Below, piece by piece: positions 18,540 through 26,483 of a stretch of 64,000 nt of DNA. The translations under genes and the position numbers were made by a program. The stretch spans positions 1 to 64,000 of the forward strand of contig JBBILR010000009.1 of NCBI GenBank assembly GCA_037444825.1. Reading direction: 5' to 3'. Position 1 is the first letter of the stretch. Each line of letters opens with the position of its first letter. The DNA comes from JBFLVU01 sp037444825 (GTDB taxonomy: Bacteria > Acidobacteriota > UBA4820 > DSQY01). Below the pieces are notes generated by a model. It did not search any database. It was not told the DNA's origin and saw nothing but the letters and a program-made list of their open reading frames with translations.

Positions 18540-19808
18540 TCAGGCCAGAAAGAAGAGCGGTAGGAGGCCCAGCGCCGCCAGGAGGGTGAGGAGGGCGAGG
18601 GCGGGAAAGCCGGTGGCCCGGTCGGCGAAGAAAAAGGCGTAGGCGCCCTTGGCCAGGTTGTTGCTGGCGGCGGCGATGACGATGCCCCCCGCCGCCACGT
18701 CCAGGGGGGTCGTGGAACCCGCCGCGGAGGTGAGTCCCATGATGAAGGGGTCCACGTCGGTGACCCCCATGACCAGCGCCAGGAGGCGCACCCCGGCGGA
18801 GCCCATGACGCTAAAGACCCACTCGCTGAGGACGAGGACGAAGAGGAAGACCACGGCGAAGAGAAAGGCCGCGCGGAACTCCAGCGGGTTTCGGGATGGA
18901 TCGGCCGGCTGCTGGCTATCCTTCGCCCTTCGCTCCATCCGGGCCAGGAGGAGACCTCCAAGGACGGCACCGAGGGAGAGGAGGAGGAAGACCGGCATGA
19001 GCCTTCGTCCCAGCGCCCCGTTGAAGGCCGTGACGAGCACCACGAGCCTCAGGTACATGAGGCCCGAGGCCAGCAGGATGGCCCCGGCGTACAGGCGGGA
19101 AAGGCGCTGGCCCCTCGACTTTTTGGCCAGGACCACCGTCGTCACCGTGGAGGAGTACACCCCCCCGAGGACCGCCGAGAGGAGCACCCCGCCCCGGCCC
19201 CGGGAGAGTTTCTGGATGACGTAGCTGCCGTAGGAGACGGTGCTCACCGCCACCACCACCATCCACAGCTTGAAGGGGTTCACGGCGAAGGGGGTGAAGG
19301 GGCGGTTGGGAACCACCGGGAGGATCACCACCGTGAGCAGGAGGAACTTGGTGAAGGTGATCACCTCCTCCGGGGGCAGGCGCCTGCTCAACCCCTCCAG
19401 GGCCTGCTTCAGTTCGAGCAGGAGGAGGCTCAAAACCACCAGCGTGGAGCCGATCCAGAAGAGGTCGCGGTAGACGAGGATCCCCACGACGAAGGTCAGG
19501 AGGCCGGAGATCTCCGTGGTGACCCCCGCCTCCTCCGAGGCCTTGAGCTTGTGGAGGTAGGAGGCCAGGAGGAAGGAGCCCACCACGGCGAAGGCGAAGG
19601 CCAGGGGCAGGAGCTGGTCGCCGGAGATCAGCGCCGTGGCGTACCCCAGAAGGCCCAGCAGGGGGAATGTCCGCACGCCCCCAAAGACGTAGTGGCCCGC
19701 GGTCCCCTTGCGCTCCTCCCGCTCCAGCCCGATGAGGAACGAGAGGAAAAGGGTGAGGAGGATCTTGAAGCCTTCGGGCGGAAAGAGCGAAGCCAGTTCT
19801 TTCCACAT
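18540..19808 (-). CDS. MgtC/SapB plus DUF4010 integral membrane protein
   Basis: This 422-residue protein has about ten or more hydrophobic segments. The first 140 residues match the MgtC/SapB domain (ILLTLFLSFLIGLEREERKG, then RTFPLLGLLGY). The rest matches DUF4010, with GVTDVDPFIMGLTSAAG near the C terminus. MgtC proteins affect magnesium homeostasis and ATP synthase in pathogens; the fused DUF4010 form has no proven function. The ATG at 19808 is chosen because CGAGGAG lies seven bases upstream; a GTG-free extension to 19844 is possible. It lies downstream of a terminator, so it probably has its own promoter. Confidence 0.85.
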   Translation of the reverse strand: MWKELASLFPPEGFKILLTLFLSFLIGLEREERKGTAGHYVFGGVRTFPLLGLLGYATALISGDQLLPLAFAFAVVGSFLLASYLHKLKASEEAGVTTEISGLLTFVVGILVYRDLFWIGSTLVVLSLLLLELKQALEGLSRRLPPEEVITFTKFLLLTVVILPVVPNRPFTPFAVNPFKLWMVVVAVSTVSYGSYVIQKLSRGRGGVLLSAVLGGVYSSTVTTVVLAKKSRGQRLSRLYAGAILLASGLMYLRLVVLVTAFNGALGRRLMPVFLLLSLGAVLGGLLLARMERRAKDSQQPADPSRNPLEFRAAFLFAVVFLFVLVLSEWVFSVMGSAGVRLLALVMGVTDVDPFIMGLTSAAGSTTPLDVAAGGIVIAAASNNLAKGAYAFFFADRATGFPALALLTLLAALGLLPLFFLA

Positions 19809-19869
19809 GAACCGCTCCTCGGGGTTTGCAAGGAAAGGGTACACCCTGGGAGAGGGGACGTAAAGCGCG

Positions 19870-19898
19870 AAAAAAAGGGGGCCGCGGACGCGGCCCCC
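19870..19898 (-). terminator. Intrinsic terminator after the PKD protein gene
   Basis: A perfect 9-bp stem (arms 19877-19885 and 19890-19898, loop of 4) is followed on the minus strand by seven T residues (19870-19876). It lies 25 bases after the stop of the PKD gene. This is the clearest Rho-independent terminator in the window. Confidence 0.92.
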
Positions 19899-19922
19899 TT
19901 TCTCGGATCCCGGCGGCGGCGG

Positions 19923-22376
19923 TCAGTAGGACCAGGTCACCGTCGCCTCGCCGGTGTCGGGGTTCACGAAGCGGAAGGTGGTGGGCGTTCGGGGCGGGAC
20001 GGCGGTCTTGAGCGCCGATCTCCCCTTGAGGGTGATCTGGCTCGCGCTCTGGTAGGTCACGTTGGACCAGAGACCGCCGTTGATGTACACCTGGATTCCG
20101 CTCTGGAGGTTGGAACCCGATACGACGATGCGGAAGGGGTTCCCCTTCTTCGTGAGGGAGGCGATGACCGGTGGGGGGACCGTCACGGTGACGGAGACGG
20201 GGCTGGAGGTGGCGGTGCGGGCGGCGGCGTCGGTCACGGTGAGGGTGGCGGTGTACGACCCCGCCGAGGCGAAGGTGTGGGTCGCCGAAGCGCCGGAGGC
20301 GGACCCTCCGTCGCTGAAGGACCAGGCGTAGGCGTACGGCGGGGTTCCCCCCGCGGCGAAGCCGAAGAAGGTGGTGGCGAGGGGGGCGTGGCCCGAGGCG
20401 GGGGCTCCCCCGGCGAAGGCCTGAAGGGCCGGGCTCACGGTGGTGGTGAGGGTCTGGGAGGCGGTGTGGCCCTGGGCGTCGGTGACGGTGAGCACCGTCG
20501 TGAAGACCCCTCCGGCGGCGAAGGTGTGGCTGGGGTTCTGGGTCGTCCCGTGGGCGGTTCCGTCCCCCCAGTTCCAGTCGTAGGTGTACGGCGGGGTTCC
20601 CCCGGCGGGGGTGGAGGTGAAGGAGACGGCCAGCGGGGCGGTCCCGGAGGCCGGGGTGCGCGAGGCGGAGAGGGTGAGTCCCGCCGACACGTCGACGTAG
20701 AACCCCATGGTCCCTTCGTGGCCCGCCGAGTCCTTGGGGTAGAAGGAAACCAGGAAGTGGCCGGGGGAGGCGTAGGTGTGGGAAGGGTTCTGCTCGGCGG
20801 AGGAGGTCCCGTCTCCGAAGTCCCACCGGTAGGTGTACGGCGGCTGTCCTCCCGTGGCCGAGCCGGTGAAGGCCACCGTCAGCGGCGCGCTCCCGGAGTA
20901 CGCCGACGCCTGGGCGCTGGGGTAGACCAGGACGAGGTACTTCACCGCGTTTCGGGCCACGAGAGGCACCTGGCCCGAAAACCCGCCGTCCATCAGCCCG
21001 GCGTTGAGGGCCACCACGTTGCCTTTGAAGGCCGCGAAGTTCTCCGCGTCGTCCCACAGGGCCGCCGCGGTGGCTCCCGCCGCCAGGGAGGTAAAGTCGC
21101 GAAATTGCGAAGAGACCGCGGTGACGCCCCACAGGATGGGGTGGCTCCCGTCGTAGGAACCGAGGTTCGCTGAGGCGTAGTGGTTACCGCCGGTGGTGGT
21201 GTTCAGCGGGCTGTACCCCCCGGTGATGATGGCTCCCCCGAGGGAGTTGCCGTTGGTATACCAGCAGAAGCCCCCGAGGATCACCTTGCCCCCGATGTCC
21301 ACGTAGTCGGCCAGGGCGTCGCCCATGGCCACCCTGTTCGCGTAGGGATAGTTGGGCCAGGTGATCACGGCGTCGTAGCGGGAGAGTTGGGCCAGCGAAG
21401 GGGTGGAGATTCTCGCGTCGTAGTAGTCCACGGCGCCGATCTTGGGGTCCTTCACCAATTCGGCCACCAGTTCGGATGGATAAATGTCCGAAGGTGCCAC
21501 GAGCACCCGGAGGCGGAGGGTCATGAGGAAGGCCACGGCGTTGCGGAACAGGGGGCCGATGTTGCCTGTGAGGTGGGTGGCCGTGGGAAGGAAGTTGAAG
21601 CCCACCACGGAACCCTTCACCACCGCGAGAGGCTGGTCGTTGCTCCACCGGGCTGCGGTGTAGGAGCCCGGGTTCACCGTGGGCCAGGACTGGAAGGTGC
21701 AGCCGAGGGCGGTGACGCCGCTCATGATCGGATGGCCGGCGTCGAAGGAGCCGAGGGTGAGGGTGTCAAAGTGGCGCGTGTCGGCCACCGCGAAGGGAAG
21801 GTATCCGCCGCTCACGAAACGGCCCCCCAGATCCCAGCCGGGGATCCAGGACAAGAGGGTCACGATGACCTTTCCGCCCAGGTCCACGTAGTCGGCCAAC
21901 AGGTCCCCGAGGGCGGTTCCGTTCAGGAGAGGCATGTCGGTGGCGAGGATGACCACGTCGTAGGAGGAGAGTTCGGCCAGCGTGGGGTTGGAGCCGCTGG
22001 AGGCGGAGATGTCGTGGATGTCCAGGAGGGCGATGTCTCCCGGGTAATCGGCGGCCAGGTTGAGAAGGGCGGGGTTCGGGCTCGTCCACGTGACGAGAGA
22101 GTGGAGAAGCAGCACCCTCGCCTTTCCGGCCAGGACGGGCGCCTCCCGGTAGGGGATCCCGGTGGTGAGCCGGCTCAAGGGGGCCGGCGGGGCCTCCACC
22201 GCGGCGGCAAAGGGCGAGGCCCCCGAGGAGGCCGAAAGATCGGACAATGCCCTCGGCGCGGCGGGTTTCGCGGCCGCCGCCTCGGTGGAAGGGCGAAGGT
22301 CCGGGAGAGGGAGGGGGCCGGAGAAGACCGGCAGGGCCGCCCCCAAGACCACAAGCGCCAGGGAAAGGGCCCCCAT
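19923..22376 (-). CDS. Secreted protein with duplicated ThuA-like domain, three PKD domains and a TIG-like end
   Basis: This 817-residue exported protein has a hydrophobic N terminus (ALSLALVVLGAALPVFSG). Residues 87-284 and 290-484 are an internal duplication. Both copies contain an alpha/beta core reading RVL, then LxxYDxVI, LADYVDxGGKVI, GGYxP, LGSxDxxHPI and GVTA, resembling ThuA/glutamine-amidotransferase-like folds. No catalytic triad is obvious. PKD domains follow at 486-565, 567-648 and 650-734, each with TYxWxFGDGT-like and SHTFA-type motifs. An IPT/TIG-like tail (736-817) ends it. There is no sorting signal. It is probably a surface or secreted binding protein. The ATG at 22376 is the first usable start after an in-frame stop upstream, but its ribosome site (AAGGG) is weak. 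Confidence 0.8.
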   Translation of the reverse strand: MGALSLALVVLGAALPVFSGPLPLPDLRPSTEAAAAKPAAPRALSDLSASSGASPFAAAVEAPPAPLSRLTTGIPYREAPVLAGKARVLLLHSLVTWTSPNPALLNLAADYPGDIALLDIHDISASSGSNPTLAELSSYDVVILATDMPLLNGTALGDLLADYVDLGGKVIVTLLSWIPGWDLGGRFVSGGYLPFAVADTRHFDTLTLGSFDAGHPIMSGVTALGCTFQSWPTVNPGSYTAARWSNDQPLAVVKGSVVGFNFLPTATHLTGNIGPLFRNAVAFLMTLRLRVLVAPSDIYPSELVAELVKDPKIGAVDYYDARISTPSLAQLSRYDAVITWPNYPYANRVAMGDALADYVDIGGKVILGGFCWYTNGNSLGGAIITGGYSPLNTTTGGNHYASANLGSYDGSHPILWGVTAVSSQFRDFTSLAAGATAAALWDDAENFAAFKGNVVALNAGLMDGGFSGQVPLVARNAVKYLVLVYPSAQASAYSGSAPLTVAFTGSATGGQPPYTYRWDFGDGTSSAEQNPSHTYASPGHFLVSFYPKDSAGHEGTMGFYVDVSAGLTLSASRTPASGTAPLAVSFTSTPAGGTPPYTYDWNWGDGTAHGTTQNPSHTFAAGGVFTTVLTVTDAQGHTASQTLTTTVSPALQAFAGGAPASGHAPLATTFFGFAAGGTPPYAYAWSFSDGGSASGASATHTFASAGSYTATLTVTDAAARTATSSPVSVTVTVPPPVIASLTKKGNPFRIVVSGSNLQSGIQVYINGGLWSNVTYQSASQITLKGRSALKTAVPPRTPTTFRFVNPDTGEATVTWSY

Positions 22377-22441
22377 GACCCTTGCCGCGCTTGCCTTCCA
22401 AACCTTCCGGAATGGGAATGGCCGTGGATCCTTCGTGGAAT

Positions 22442-22486
22442 GCCTCCTCGCCCAGCTTTGAGCGTGCCTGGCCTTGAGCGAGGGGC
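22442..22486 (-). promoter_or_regulatory. Structured leader of the PKD gene, unassigned
   Basis: In the roughly 120-base leader, arms 22478-22486 and 22442-22451 form a 9-bp helix with one bulged A. They enclose an inner CCAG/CTGG hairpin. It matches no riboswitch consensus I know, and there is no U tract after it. It may control translation or stability. Confidence 0.35.
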
Positions 22487-22503
22487 TTCACCCTCCGCTG
22501 GTC

Positions 22504-22532
22504 TGAATGTTTCCCGACGCCGAGCGCGTCAA
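22504..22532 (-). promoter_or_regulatory. Promoter of the PKD gene
   Basis: On the minus strand TTGACG and CATTCA are 17 bases apart. The weak -10 is consistent with a need for an activator; see the palindrome at 22561-22574. Confidence 0.45.
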
Positions 22533-22560
22533 GGTTAGGGGAGAAGAAAGGGAAAAACAA

Positions 22561-22574
22561 GTGACGGCCGTCAC
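22561..22574. promoter_or_regulatory. CRP/FNR-type palindrome upstream of the PKD promoter
   Basis: This is a perfect 14-base palindrome with the arrangement GTGA-N6-TCAC. Its centre is about 70 bases upstream of the start inferred from the promoter at 22504-22532, close to a class I activator position. It resembles CRP-family half-sites; no binding data. Confidence 0.45.
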
Positions 22575-22632
22575 ACTCGGTCCCTTCGGCGGAGGTCCGG
22601 CGTCCGGCCCCGTGGAAACGAACCGGGGATCC

Positions 22633-24198
22633 TCAGCGCTGGTGCTGGGGGGGCGGCGGGACCGCCTCGGCAGCCTCCACCTCCCGGGAGATACGCATGG
22701 CGCAAAACCTGGGGCCGCACATGGAGCAGAAGGAGGCCTCCTTGGCGGCGGCGGCGGGGAGGGTCTCGTCGTGGAAGGCGCGCGCCGTCTCGGGGTCCAG
22801 GGCCAGGGCGAACTGGTCCTCCCACCGGAAGGCGTACCGGGCCTTCGAAAGGGCGTCGTCCCAGGCCCGGGCGGCGGGGTGGCCCTTGGCGAGGTCCGCC
22901 GCGTGGGCGGCGATCTTGTAGGCCATGACCCCCTGCCGGACGTCCTCGCGGTTGGGCAGGCCCAGGTGCTCCTTGGGGGTCACGTAGCAGAGCATGGCGG
23001 TGCCCAGCGCCCCGATGAGGGCGGCGCCGATGGCGCTGGTGATGTGGTCGTACCCCGGCGCCACGTCGGTGACCAGCGGCCCCAGCGTGTAGAAGGGGGC
23101 ACCGTGGCAGAGGCGCTCCTCCCGTTCGACGTTCTCGGCGATCTTGTGGAGGGGGACGTGGCCCGGCCCCTCGATCATCACCTGGACGTCCCTCGCCCAG
23201 GCCCGCTCCGTCAGCTCCCCCAGCGTCTCCAGTTCGGCGAACTGGGCCTCGTCGTTGGCGTCGGCGATGGATCCGGGCCTCAGGCCGTCCCCCAGGGAGA
23301 GGGTGACGTCGTAGGCCGCGGCGATCTCGAGGATCTCGTCGAAGTGGGTGTACAGGAAATTCTCCTGGGCGTGGGCCCGGCACCAGGCGGCCAGGATGGA
23401 GCCCCCCCGGGAGACGATGCCCGTGGTCCGCCGGAGGGCGAGGGGGATGTACGCCCGGCGGAGGCCGGCGTGGATGGTCATGTAGTCCACCCCCTGCTCG
23501 GCCTGGTCGAGCAGGGTCTGTCGAAACGCCTCCCAGGAGAGGTCCTGGGGTCTTCCCCCCACCCGTTCCAGCGCCTCGTAGACGGGAACGGTGCCCACGG
23601 GAACCGGGGCGTTGCGGAGGATGGCCTTCCGCGTCTGTGTGATCCGCCCGCCGGTGGAGAGGTCCATGACGGTGTCGGCCCCCCACCGGATGGCGAAGAC
23701 CATCTTGTCCACCTCCTCCTCCAGCGAGGAGGTGACGGCGGAGGTCCCCAAGTTGGCGTTGATCTTCGTCAGGAAGCGCTTGCCGATGACCATGGGCTCC
23801 GCCTCGGGGTGGTTGACGTTGGCCGGGAGGACCGCCCGGCCGGCGGCGATCTCCTCCCGGACGGCCTCCGGCGGGAGCCCCTCCCGGAAGGCGGCGAAGG
23901 CCATTTCCTCCGTGACGACGCCGCGCCGGGCCAGGGCCATCTGGGTGACGGGGTCCCTTCCCGACCGGAGAGCCCCCGATGGGGTGGGGGCCAGGCCCCT
24001 CGAGCGAAGCCAGGGGGAGCGGAGGGGGGGAAGCCCGCGGGAGAGGTCCGCGGAAAAGTCCGGCGAGGTGTACGGGCCGGAGGTGTCGTACAGGCGGAGG
24101 GTACTCCCGTCGGAAAGGGAGACTTCGCGGAAGGGCACGCGAAGGCCGAAGCGGGGCTCCTCGAGGTAGACCTTGCGGCTCTGGGGAAGGGAAGACAC
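22633..24198 (-). CDS. thiC: Phosphomethylpyrimidine synthase ThiC
   Basis: ThiC is the radical-SAM enzyme converting aminoimidazole ribotide to HMP phosphate for thiamin synthesis. The 521-residue protein has the expected long conserved core: NVNHPEAEPMVIGKRFLTKINANLG, MDLSTGG, EGPGHVPLHKI and GPLVTDVAPGYDHIT. It ends with the 4Fe-4S motif CSMCGPRFC near the C terminus. The GTG start has GGGAGG six bases before it. A TPP riboswitch and a strong promoter lie directly upstream, so expression should fall when thiamin diphosphate is plentiful. No other thi gene is in the window. Confidence 0.97.
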   Translation of the reverse strand: MSSLPQSRKVYLEEPRFGLRVPFREVSLSDGSTLRLYDTSGPYTSPDFSADLSRGLPPLRSPWLRSRGLAPTPSGALRSGRDPVTQMALARRGVVTEEMAFAAFREGLPPEAVREEIAAGRAVLPANVNHPEAEPMVIGKRFLTKINANLGTSAVTSSLEEEVDKMVFAIRWGADTVMDLSTGGRITQTRKAILRNAPVPVGTVPVYEALERVGGRPQDLSWEAFRQTLLDQAEQGVDYMTIHAGLRRAYIPLALRRTTGIVSRGGSILAAWCRAHAQENFLYTHFDEILEIAAAYDVTLSLGDGLRPGSIADANDEAQFAELETLGELTERAWARDVQVMIEGPGHVPLHKIAENVEREERLCHGAPFYTLGPLVTDVAPGYDHITSAIGAALIGALGTAMLCYVTPKEHLGLPNREDVRQGVMAYKIAAHAADLAKGHPAARAWDDALSKARYAFRWEDQFALALDPETARAFHDETLPAAAAKEASFCSMCGPRFCAMRISREVEAAEAVPPPPQHQR

Positions 24199-24259
24199 GG
24201 CGAACCTCCCGGATGGGGGCCGTGGGCTGGGCTTTTTTCGGGAAAAGACGAAGCGTTGC

Positions 24260-24357
24260 TCTCCCTACGCCAGCACGACCTGGATCAGGTTCCAAGGGAC
24301 CGCCCGGCCGGGACCATCCCACGGGCGTCTCAGCGGCTTCGGGCCGCGCCCCCGGCA
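24260..24357 (-). promoter_or_regulatory. TPP riboswitch (THI element) of thiC
   Basis: On the minus strand the aptamer shows CTGAGACG (24326-24333), ACCTGATCCAGG and the closing GCTGGCGTAGGGA, the conserved THI-box elements. No hairpin followed by a T run lies between it and thiC. Control is therefore more likely at ribosome access than by intrinsic termination (inference). Confidence 0.95.
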
Positions 24358-24365
24358 ACGGCTCC

Positions 24366-24394
24366 AACGTATGCCCAAGAGGACCCGGTGTCAA
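24366..24394 (-). promoter_or_regulatory. Promoter of thiC
   Basis: On the minus strand TTGACA and TACGTT are separated by 17 bases, immediately upstream of the TPP aptamer. Confidence 0.7.
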
Positions 24395-24403
24395 GGCCGG
24401 GGC

Positions 24404-24432
24404 TTTCGGCCGGGAGGGAAAGGACGTATCCT
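24404..24432 (+). promoter_or_regulatory. Promoter of lepB, possibly giving a leaderless mRNA
   Basis: TTTCGG and TATCCT are separated by 17 bases. The -10 ends only six bases before the ATG at 24439, so transcription would begin at or near the start codon. Confidence 0.45.
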
Positions 24433-24438
24433 GCCGCC

Positions 24439-24948
24439 ATGGGCGCGCCGAAACTCCCCCCCCGCCTCCGGGCCTTTCTCTTCCCGCGCTGGACGCCCCT
24501 CTACGCCCTTCGCGTCGTGGCGGTGGCCGTCCTTTCCCTCCTCTTCTTCACCTTCGTGCTCCGGCCTTTGGTGGTGAGCGGAGCCAGCATGGAACCCACC
24601 TTCCGCGACGGCTCCTTTCACCTCTTGTGGCGGCCGGCGTACCTCTTCTCCGCTCCCCGGCGGGGGGACGTGGTGGCGGTGCGGCTGGCCGGCGAAAGAG
24701 TGGTCCTTCTCAAACGGGTGGTGGCCCTCGCGGGCGAGGAGGTGGCCTTTCGGGGGGGGCGCCTGTACGTCAACGGCCTTCCCCTCGAGGAACCCTACGT
24801 GAAAGGCCCCTGCGACTGGGAGCTGCCTCCCCGGCGCGTGGAGGAGGGGCACCTGTACGTGGTGGGGGACAACCGGAGCATGCCCATGGAACGGCACGAC
24901 TTCGGCCAGGTCTCCCGCCGCCGGATCTTGGGGGCGGTGCTGTGGTGA
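24439..24948 (+). CDS. lepB: Signal peptidase I
   Basis: This 169-residue type I signal peptidase cleaves signal peptides on the outer face of the inner membrane. One N-terminal membrane helix (about 22-42) precedes the Ser-Lys dyad: Ser50 in SGASMEPTF and Lys92 in LLKRVVALAGE. The last box, usually GDNRxxSxDSR, is VGDNRSMPMERHDFG here. The protein is short, of the Gram-positive-like minimal size, without the large periplasmic insert of E. coli LepB. No ribosome site is at normal distance from the ATG; see the promoter. The end overlaps the next gene by four bases (GTGA). Confidence 0.93.
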   Translation: MGAPKLPPRLRAFLFPRWTPLYALRVVAVAVLSLLFFTFVLRPLVVSGASMEPTFRDGSFHLLWRPAYLFSAPRRGDVVAVRLAGERVVLLKRVVALAGEEVAFRGGRLYVNGLPLEEPYVKGPCDWELPPRRVEEGHLYVVGDNRSMPMERHDFGQVSRRRILGAVLW

Positions 24949-25439
24949 ACCTCCGCAAGATCGGGGCCGCCCTTCTGATCCTCCTTTGCGCGTGGGCCCT
25001 CTGGGAGGCCTTTCCCACGCGGAAGCGGCAGGTTCAAAGGACCCTCCGGGCCCTGTGCAAGGCCGCCGAAAAAGAGGGGCCCGAGGGGAACCTCGCCGCC
25101 GCGGCGGCGGCCCGAAAGGTCTCCTCCTTCTTCGCCCCGGAGTGCCGCCTGGAGGCGGAAGGCTACCGCTTCCAGGCGGTGGTGGACCGGGAAGAGGTGG
25201 CCCGGTACGCCTTCGCCGCCCGGGAGAGGGCCGCGCGCCTCTCCCTGCGCCTCCACGACGTCGTGGTGGACTTCGGCCCCGAAGGCGAGGCGAAAGTCAC
25301 GGCCACCGCCCGCTTGGATGGGGAGGGGGAGGGCGGGGACTCCTTCCGGGAGGTCCACGAGGTGCGGTGCCTCCTCCGGAAGGGGGACGAAGGCTGGAAG
25401 ATCGAAGAGGTCTCCCTGGTGGACGTGTTGAGACGGTGA
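24945..25439 (+). CDS. Membrane-anchored protein of unknown function, NTF2-like fold possible
   Basis: This 164-residue protein has one N-terminal membrane helix (IGAALLILLCAWALWEAF) followed by a soluble domain. A helical part with Lys/Arg is followed by strands ending in EVRCLLRKGDEGWKIEEVSLVDVLR. Such an ending is common in SnoaL/NTF2-like domains, but I cannot place it in a named family. The GTG start overlaps the lepB stop by four bases, so it is made together with signal peptidase I. It may be a periplasm-facing accessory protein. Confidence 0.65.
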   Translation: MNLRKIGAALLILLCAWALWEAFPTRKRQVQRTLRALCKAAEKEGPEGNLAAAAAARKVSSFFAPECRLEAEGYRFQAVVDREEVARYAFAARERAARLSLRLHDVVVDFGPEGEAKVTATARLDGEGEGGDSFREVHEVRCLLRKGDEGWKIEEVSLVDVLRR

Positions 25440-25455
25440 GGGGGGCCCGGCGCCC

Positions 25456-26379
25456 TCAGGCGGCGGAGGGGGAAGGGGACAAGCCGTGCTCCCGCCGCAG
25501 GCGCTCGATGAGGGCGTCCTTGCGGGCCCAGATCTCCCGGACCCAGGCTTGAAAGCGTTCCCTCGCCACGGCGTCCTCGAAGTACTTGCCGCTCCGAAAC
25601 TCCTCCGGGATCTCCAGCTTTTCCACGTAAACCACCACCTGGCGGAGCTTGCCCGAGAGCAGGTCCCAGAGGCTGGGGCTTTCCTGGGGGTAGACGATGG
25701 TCACGTCCAGGAGGTGCCGGATCCGGTCCCCCATGGAGGAGAGGACGAAGGCGATGCCCCCCGCCTTGGGGGGCAGGAGGTGCCGGTAGGGGGACTCCAG
25801 GAGGCGCCGCTTCGAAGGGGTGAAACGGGTCCCCTCCAGAAAGTTCAGGACCGCCACCGGGGCGTCGCCGAACCGCTGGCAGGCCTTCCGGGTGACGGCG
25901 AGGTCCTCCCCGCGCTTTTCCGGGTGCTTCTCGAGGTAGGCCTTGGAGTGGCGGCGCATGAAGGGGTAGTCGAGAGCCCACCAGGCCACGTTGAGGATGG
26001 GGACGTACTGGAGGCTCTTTTTTAGGAAGAATTTGGGAAAGGGGATGCGGCGGTGGAAGGCCTTCTGCAGGACCACGATATCCACCCAGGAGCGGTGGTT
26101 GCAGGCCACCAGGTACCATCCCTTCCGGGCCAGCCCTTCGACGCCGTGGACCTCCCAGCGGATCCGCTGGGTCAGGGAAAGGCCCAGGTTGTTGACGGAG
26201 GTCCAGGCTTCGGCCACGGCGGTGACCACCGCCGTCCAGAGACGGCGCCAGCCTTTCAGGGGGAGGACGGCCTTCAGGAGGGCCGCGGCGAGGAGGGCCG
26301 GGGTCCAGAAGAGGGTGTTGCCGACGAAGAGCAGAAAGGCCAACGGACCCAAAAGCCAGGAGGGAAGAAAGGAGAGCAC
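25456..26379 (-). CDS. 1-acyl-glycerol-3-phosphate acyltransferase-like (YihG/LPLAT family)
   Basis: This 307-residue membrane-associated acyltransferase has hydrophobic N-terminal segments (about 5-45). The HX4D-type catalytic motif is CNHRSWVD, followed by FPKFFLKKSLQYVPILNVAWWALDYPFMRR. The phosphate-binding FLEGTRFT and the PKAGG block typical of the YihG/LCLAT1 group are also present. It probably acylates a lysophospholipid; whether the product is phosphatidate or a remodelled lipid cannot be told. The start is GTG at 26379 with GGAGGT five bases upstream; the frame is open further but the extension is not family-like. Confidence 0.88.
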   Translation of the reverse strand: MLSFLPSWLLGPLAFLLFVGNTLFWTPALLAAALLKAVLPLKGWRRLWTAVVTAVAEAWTSVNNLGLSLTQRIRWEVHGVEGLARKGWYLVACNHRSWVDIVVLQKAFHRRIPFPKFFLKKSLQYVPILNVAWWALDYPFMRRHSKAYLEKHPEKRGEDLAVTRKACQRFGDAPVAVLNFLEGTRFTPSKRRLLESPYRHLLPPKAGGIAFVLSSMGDRIRHLLDVTIVYPQESPSLWDLLSGKLRQVVVYVEKLEIPEEFRSGKYFEDAVARERFQAWVREIWARKDALIERLRREHGLSPSPSAA

Positions 26380-26483
26380 CGGGGACCTCCGGCGGCATCC
26401 ATCCCAAGAACCCGAACGAACCCGCAAAGGGTAGGGTAGCACACGTCTTCGGGGAAGGCCAGCGCGGGGGCTTGGCGCTTGGC

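Noticed and set aside
22442..22486. Assignment of the PKD leader as a c-di-GMP (GEMM) riboswitch
   Set aside because: A few short similarities (CACGC, CAAAGC) exist, but the conserved core and two-helix layout do not fit.
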